From NCBI GenBank assembly GCA_013695055.1, contig JACDBF010000205.1, forward strand, positions 1-7,629: DNA of 7,629 nucleotides, in the 5' to 3' direction. The notes below the pieces were generated by a model. That model searched no databases. It worked only from the letters and a program-made list of their open reading frames with translations, and was not told the DNA's origin. Positions 4,178 through 7,629 of this stretch are shown one piece after another (the stretch's first letter is position 1; each line of letters begins with the position of its first letter). The position numbers were made by a program, and so were the translations under genes. Origin of the DNA: Actinomycetota bacterium. GTDB taxonomy: Bacteria; Actinomycetota; CADDZG01; WHSQ01.

Positions 4178-5352
4178 CTGAGCGAAAGCTACCCCCCGGC
4201 ATCAGAGAGCACCACGGCAAATATCAGCTTCGCTACCGCAACCCGGCTACCGGCAAAGAAGTGACGGAGCACTTCCGCTTGATAACCGACGCACGGAAAC
4301 GCCAGCACGAGGTGGCCGCGGACAAGGAGCGGCGCCAGTGGGTAAACCCTCGGCTCGGCCAGATTCGATTCGGAGAGCTAGCGCGCCACCGACTCGACGC
4401 CAGCGTCGACCTTAGGGACTCGACACGCGCCACTTGCGAAAGCTATTTGCGCTCCCACCTACTCCCCTATTTCGCCAACCATCTCATCGGCCGGATACGC
4501 GCTGCCGACATCCAGGCGTGGATTGTGGAACTCCAGGACAAGGGGCTCGCGCCCAAGACGATTCGGGAGTGTTATCGGCTGCTGTCGGCCACGATGCAGT
4601 TCGCGGTGGACGACGGCATGCTGACCCAGTCGCCCTGCGGGCGCGCCGTGAAGCTCCCCCGAGTCCCGCGCCAAGAGCAGCGCTTTCTATCGGCGGCTCA
4701 GATAGACGAGGTCGCAGACACCATCGGCGGGCACCACGCTCCCCTGGTCTACTCGGCCGCCTACCTCGGCTGCCGCTGGGGCGAGCTGGCGGGCCTCAAG
4801 AGAACCAACCTCGACCTCCTCCGGAGACGGGTGCAGATCGTCGGCACTCTCGAGGAAATCGGGAGCCGCGTTCGCTACCACCCGGAGACCAAGAGCAACG
4901 CGAGCCGGCGCGCTCTCATGCTCCCCCGCTTCCTGGCGGACATGCTGGCGGCCCATCTCGCCCAGGCGCCGGTGAGCGAGTACGTCTTTACCAACCTCAA
5001 GGGAGAGTTCCTGCGCCGGGGCTCGTTCAGGACCTCTCATTGGCTCCCCGCGACCCGAAGAGCCGACCTCGAGGGGGTTCGCTTTCACGACCTCCGGCAC
5101 ACGGCTGTGGCTCTCTCAATCGCCCAGGGCGCGCATCCGAAAGAGATTCAGGCTCGCCTCGGACACTCGTCGATTACGACCACGCTCAACACTTACGGCC
5201 ACCTGTTTCCGAGCCTCGATGAGCAGCTCACCGAACGCCTGGACGAAGCGTTTAGACGCACACAAACTGAAACCAACGCGGACCAGACGCGGACCAAGGC
5301 GGAACAGGAGCCTGTTTCCCTCGAGGACCGGAAATCGCAAAAGGCCCTCTGA
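4174..5352 (+). CDS. int: Tyrosine-type site-specific integrase, 392 aa
   Basis: The protein catalyses integration and excision of the element by site-specific recombination. An N-terminal arm-binding-type segment (about 8-50) is followed by a core-binding SAM-like domain (about 64-165) and the catalytic domain (about 170-350). All expected catalytic residues are present: R201 (GCRWGEL), K240 (ETKSNASRRAL), H305 and R308 (HDLRHT), H331 (RLGHSSITTT) and nucleophile Y341 (NTYGHL). Length is normal for the family, so it should be active. The C-terminal 40 residues are polar and Gln/Thr/Glu-rich. The start ATG is preceded by AAAGGA and overlaps the stop of the 27-codon frame. The gene ends 14 bp from the 3' end of tRNA-Leu, its probable attachment site, and converges on that tRNA with no visible terminator between. 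Confidence 0.95.
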   Translation: MTERKLPPGIREHHGKYQLRYRNPATGKEVTEHFRLITDARKRQHEVAADKERRQWVNPRLGQIRFGELARHRLDASVDLRDSTRATCESYLRSHLLPYFANHLIGRIRAADIQAWIVELQDKGLAPKTIRECYRLLSATMQFAVDDGMLTQSPCGRAVKLPRVPRQEQRFLSAAQIDEVADTIGGHHAPLVYSAAYLGCRWGELAGLKRTNLDLLRRRVQIVGTLEEIGSRVRYHPETKSNASRRALMLPRFLADMLAAHLAQAPVSEYVFTNLKGEFLRRGSFRTSHWLPATRRADLEGVRFHDLRHTAVALSIAQGAHPKEIQARLGHSSITTTLNTYGHLFPSLDEQLTERLDEAFRRTQTETNADQTRTKAEQEPVSLEDRKSQKAL

Positions 5353-5366
5353 CGTGCGCTTATAAG

Positions 5367-5391
5367 TGTCGGAGGGGGGACTTGAACCCCC
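5367..5391. other. Probable attachment-site core (3' end of tRNA-Leu)
   Basis: The T-arm and acceptor end of the tRNA face the integrase, 14 bp away. Elements of this type usually recombine within the 3' half of the tRNA and restore it, leaving a copy of that part at the far end. The extent of the core is inferred; no second copy is present in the window. Confidence 0.6.
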
Positions 5392-5453
5392 ACGAGCTTA
5401 TAAAGCCCACTAGGCCCTCAACCTAGCGCGTCTACCAATTCCGCCACTCCGAC
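5367..5453 (-). tRNA. tRNA-Leu (anticodon GAG)
   Basis: The minus strand folds as a class II tRNA. The acceptor stem GTCGGAG/CTCCGAC is perfectly paired with discriminator A. The D-arm contains GGCGGAATTGGTAGACGC, and the anticodon stem CTAGG/CCTAG encloses the loop TTGAGGG (anticodon GAG, reading CUC and CUU). A long variable arm is followed by the T-arm GGGGG-TTCAAGT-CCCCC. CCA is not encoded. The gene is intact despite lying at the element junction, so insertion has preserved its function. Confidence 0.95.
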
Positions 5454-5495
5454 GAAGAAGAAGCCCTGGCGCGACATGCCCACAGGACCTCGCCG

Positions 5496-5501
5496 ATTAT
5501 A
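5496..5501 (-). promoter_or_regulatory. -10 box of the tRNA-Leu promoter
   Basis: A perfect TATAAT on the minus strand lies 42 nt before the 5' end of the tRNA, in the short gap after the solute-binding protein gene. The region 17-18 nt farther upstream is GC-rich and gives no clear -35 box. Confidence 0.5.
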
Positions 5502-5521
5502 TGCGCCGGGCCCCGGCCCCT

Positions 5522-6889
5522 TCAGTTGCCGGAAGGACCGAGGTACCACTCGTGCATGTTCCACAGGGGGCCGTCCAAGGTGGGGTTGGGACGGGGCCCG
5601 ACGAGACGAGTGCCGCCCGCGGCCACGTAGGTGCGCACGTGGGCCAGAGGCAGCGCGTCGAGATTCTCGAACTCCATCGACTCCTTCGCAGGACCCGGCG
5701 CGCCGGCCGACCTGAGCAACGCCAGGTCCACGGGATTGGCATCGAGCCAGCCGCCGTAGAACTCGGATCCCTCGATGGATGTGAGCTCGACGGACGCGCC
5801 GGCGGCCGTGAGCTGACGGTAGATGGCCTCTTGCATGAGCTCGAGAAGCTCGTCATCGCGCGGCGAGGCGACCTCGATGGTCTCGGCCGGCATCTCCTCA
5901 TCGGGCAGCGGGCTCGACCACGCGCCGTCGGCGCCGGTTGGGCCGGGGCCCGGGCGAAGCGAGTTCGACAGGCGCCCGGCGTCGCCCGCGAGCACGGAGG
6001 CTATGAGGGAACGGTCGATGGAGCCCGCGACCCAGGCCCGCTCGGCGATCGACAGGTCGCTCCGTGAGAGGTCGGCGCGCAGCGACTCCCAGCCGAGGGC
6101 CGAGGAGATCTCGATGTCCTGGGACTCCAGGCGCCCGGCGAGGTTGATCGTGGCGGGAGGCGCCCCCGAATCGAGGCGACCCGACCGCAGGAGGCCGACG
6201 AGGATGTCCAGCCCTTCGATGAACTGCACCCTTACCTCCTTGAGCAGGGGCGCCTTGCCTCCGAACCACCGCTTATTGGGGCGGTAGACGATCTCGAGCC
6301 CGGACGTGGTTCCGGCTACGGAAAACGGCCCGCCATAAGCGCGACGACCGTCTTGCGGGACTATGAGAGCTTGGGTAGCGAGCGCCCCCTGCCAGTCGTC
6401 GACGGCGCCGGTCAGCTCGATAGTGCGAGGCCCGGCGGCTTCGGCTTTGTCGATGAGCGCAAGTCCCGAGGGCGGCAGCGCGCGCTCGATGCTGGCGACG
6501 GCGTCAGCGGCGCCGATCGGACGGCCGTCGCTCCAGCGAGCCCGGCGCAGACGAACGGTGGCCCCACGCGATGTCTCTGTGAGCGAGCGGGCGAGGTACG
6601 GCTCGGCGCTCCCGTCGGGCAAGAGGCGGTAGAGAGAGGGATAAAGAGGGCGGGCCAGGGCGTGCGTGAGGTCCGAGGCCCCCTCCGAATACGGATCCAA
6701 GGTGGCCGGCTCCCCGATGACCCCAAAGGTGACCGATCCGCCCCTGCGAGGTGGTGGCGTGGGGGTCGCGACTGCCCCATTGTCGGGGGAAGGGCCCTCG
6801 TCGGAAGTGCAGGCGCCCAGCAGGAAAAGCACGCTTGCTGACGCGGCTGCGAGGGTGCGCCGGACCTTTCCGGCTAGAAGGCCGTTCAT
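5522..6889 (-). CDS. ABC transporter solute-binding lipoprotein, family 5 (peptide/nickel type), 455 aa
   Basis: An exported lipoprotein that would capture a peptide or similar ligand outside the cell for an ABC importer. Residues 1-27 are a lipoprotein signal (basic KVRRT, hydrophobic ASASVLFLL, lipobox LGAC with C27), followed by a flexible Ser/Pro/Thr linker. From residue 50 come family-5 motifs: GGSVTFGVIGEPATLDPYS, PDGSAEPYLARSL, then VRLRRARWSDGRPIGAADAV, the usual L-R-x-x-x-x-W/F-S-D-G-x-P-x-x-A-x-D-V block. At 455 aa it is shorter than many relatives. No permease or ATPase gene is adjacent in the window. The ATG at 6889 is chosen because the signal peptide begins there; the frame is open farther upstream but overlaps secG. 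It lies 14 nt downstream of secG, probably in the same operon. Ligand unknown. Confidence 0.85.
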   Translation of the reverse strand: MNGLLAGKVRRTLAAASASVLFLLGACTSDEGPSPDNGAVATPTPPPRRGGSVTFGVIGEPATLDPYSEGASDLTHALARPLYPSLYRLLPDGSAEPYLARSLTETSRGATVRLRRARWSDGRPIGAADAVASIERALPPSGLALIDKAEAAGPRTIELTGAVDDWQGALATQALIVPQDGRRAYGGPFSVAGTTSGLEIVYRPNKRWFGGKAPLLKEVRVQFIEGLDILVGLLRSGRLDSGAPPATINLAGRLESQDIEISSALGWESLRADLSRSDLSIAERAWVAGSIDRSLIASVLAGDAGRLSNSLRPGPGPTGADGAWSSPLPDEEMPAETIEVASPRDDELLELMQEAIYRQLTAAGASVELTSIEGSEFYGGWLDANPVDLALLRSAGAPGPAKESMEFENLDALPLAHVRTYVAAGGTRLVGPRPNPTLDGPLWNMHEWYLGPSGN

Positions 6890-6903
6890 CCGGCCGAAGC
6901 GCG

Positions 6904-7140
6904 CTACTGCAGGCGGAAGGCGAGCAGGATGGTTGTCCCCGCAAACACGATCGCGGTGATGACCGTGATCCTGTCGAGGTTCTTTTCCATCACGGTCGAG
7001 CCCATCGCTTGGCTTTGCATGCCGCCGCCGAACATCTCGGAGACGCCCCCGCCGCGACCGGCGTGCAGAAGCACGAACAAGATCATGGTCAACGAGGCAA
7101 TGATGTGAATGACGACCAGCATCGCAGTCAGGATGTTCAT
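6904..7140 (-). CDS. secG: Preprotein translocase subunit SecG, 78 aa
   Basis: Small membrane subunit of the SecYEG channel that assists protein export. Two transmembrane helices are clear (about 3-24, ILTAMLVVIHIIASLTMILF, and 57-75, RITVITAIVFAGTTILLAF). They are joined by the SecG signature loop LLHAGRGGGVSEMFGGG and a polar stretch with MEKNLDRIT. Length is typical. ATG 7140 is preceded by GAGGAG with 7-nt spacing. It follows the phosphoglycerate mutase gene by 52 nt and precedes the lipoprotein gene by 14 nt, all on the same strand, consistent with one operon; glycolytic genes next to secG are common in actinobacteria. Confidence 0.93.
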   Translation of the reverse strand: MNILTAMLVVIHIIASLTMILFVLLHAGRGGGVSEMFGGGMQSQAMGSTVMEKNLDRITVITAIVFAGTTILLAFRLQ

Positions 7141-7192
7141 CCGGCAACTCCTCGGGCTGAAATCACCCCTTCACGGTACAACAAGGGCCCGG

Positions 7193-7629
7193 CTAGCTCC
7201 CGCGCGCCAGGCCGACCAAGCTCGGCATGATCTCGGGCCCCATTAGGTGACCGATCGCCCCCTCTCGGGAGGCCGCCTCGCCGTAGCTGGTCACTCCGTC
7301 GGATGAGACCCCCCCGCCCGACACGAGCAGGGGGACGGGCCCGTCGGTGTGAGCCTTGCGAGCGCAGCTCGTCGAGTGGTCTGCGGTCACGGCCACGATG
7401 GTGCGGCCGAGGTCGAGCGAGTCCAGCAACGGGGCGAAGAAGCTCCGATCGATGTCCTCGATGCTCTGGATCTTGGCTTGATAGTCGCCGTCGTGAGCGG
7501 GCACGTCGGGCCCCTTGATGTGGATGTAGAGCCCGTCGTAGCCCTCGATTGCCTCCACGGCCAGCGCGCTCCACGCCTCGTACTGAGCGCGCGGCGCCAT
7601 CCCGGTCGGAGCGTCCACCACACCCATGC
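7193..7629 (-). CDS. apgM: 2,3-bisphosphoglycerate-independent phosphoglycerate mutase, apgM type (C-terminal part)
   Basis: Glycolytic and gluconeogenic enzyme that interconverts 3- and 2-phosphoglycerate in the cytoplasm; a member of the alkaline-phosphatase superfamily with two metal ions. The visible C-terminal third shows the family motifs: IHIKGPDVPAHDGD (metal-binding Asp and His), KIQSIEDIDRSFFAPLL, VTADHSTSC (Asp-His metal pair), KAHTDGPVPLLVSGGG (third His), and the closing EAASREGAIGHLMGPEIMPSL. The match is to the archaeal-type ApgM rather than to the GpmI form. The gene runs off the right edge, so the N-terminal two thirds and the catalytic serine are not visible. An apparent ATG near 7627 is internal, not the start. 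Confidence 0.88.
   Translation of the reverse strand, partial: MGVVDAPTGMAPRAQYEAWSALAVEAIEGYDGLYIHIKGPDVPAHDGDYQAKIQSIEDIDRSFFAPLLDSLDLGRTIVAVTADHSTSCARKAHTDGPVPLLVSGGGVSSDGVTSYGEAASREGAIGHLMGPEIMPSLVGLARGS

Larger units (their letters stand above)
1..5366. mobile_element. Integrated phage-like or satellite element, right end (left end outside window)
   Basis: All sequence left of the tRNA-Leu gene looks like one integrated element. A complete tyrosine integrase ends 14 bp from the tRNA 3' end. Beside it are two divergent XRE regulators, an excisionase-like protein, a phage replication-type winged-helix protein, several very small overlapping genes of unknown role, and a probable small-terminase gene at the left edge. 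To the right of the tRNA only housekeeping genes occur. The second attachment site, expected to copy the 3' part of the tRNA, was not found in the window and should lie left of position 1. Whether this is a prophage, a phage satellite or another integrative element cannot be decided here. Confidence 0.85.

Noticed and set aside
4434..5222. 262-codon plus-strand frame inside the integrase gene
   Set aside because: Pro/Arg-rich shadow of the intact integrase, which has all catalytic residues in the other frame.
5502..5521. GC-rich GGGCC repeats after the lipoprotein gene as a terminator
   Set aside because: The possible stem would need a 2-nt loop and no T-run follows; it also overlaps the tRNA promoter region.
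5501..6287. Plus-strand frames opposite the solute-binding protein
   Set aside because: Antisense shadows; the minus-strand frame has a lipobox and family-5 motifs throughout.
6890..7147. Upstream extension of the lipoprotein frame by 86 residues
   Set aside because: It overlaps secG completely in another frame, is His/Arg-rich, and would place the lipoprotein signal inside the protein.

Overview
The window suggests a high-GC bacterium, most likely an actinomycete relative. The pointers are GC-rich coding in every frame, a SecG with the loop LLHAGRGGGVSEMFGGG, no encoded CCA on the tRNA, and several GTG or TTG starts. This is an inference; no rRNA or species marker is present.

The window has two parts joined at a tRNA gene. 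On the right (5367-7629, all minus strand) is ordinary chromosome: the 3' part of an apgM-type phosphoglycerate mutase, secG, a family-5 solute-binding lipoprotein, and a complete tRNA-Leu(GAG) with a good TATAAT box. On the left (1 to about 5366) is an integrated, phage-derived element. Its tyrosine integrase stops 14 bp from the 3' end of the tRNA, the classic geometry for integration into a tRNA gene. The other end of the element lies left of position 1.

Inside the element two transcription units diverge from a control region at 3285-3410. The plus-strand unit has an XRE-type regulator, a 27-codon bridging ORF and the integrase, joined by 4-nt ATGA overlaps. The minus-strand unit starts with a short XRE regulator and an excisionase-like HTH protein. 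It continues with two small unknown proteins, a phage replisome-organizer-like winged-helix protein, a possible origin (two dyad repeats flanking a purine-rich tract), a run of Cys-rich zinc-binding proteins including a SWIM domain, and the start of a probable small-terminase gene that leaves the window. Most minus-strand genes overlap by 1-4 nt, so translation is probably coupled.

The order int - repressor <> regulator - xis - rep - ori-like - small genes - small terminase is that of phage-inducible chromosomal islands (PICIs, phage satellites), although a compact prophage is not excluded. The most interesting points are this layout, the conserved-arm dyad repeats at the end of the replication gene, the zinc-protein cluster with an apparent frameshift, and the symmetric operator-like half-sites between the divergent regulators.
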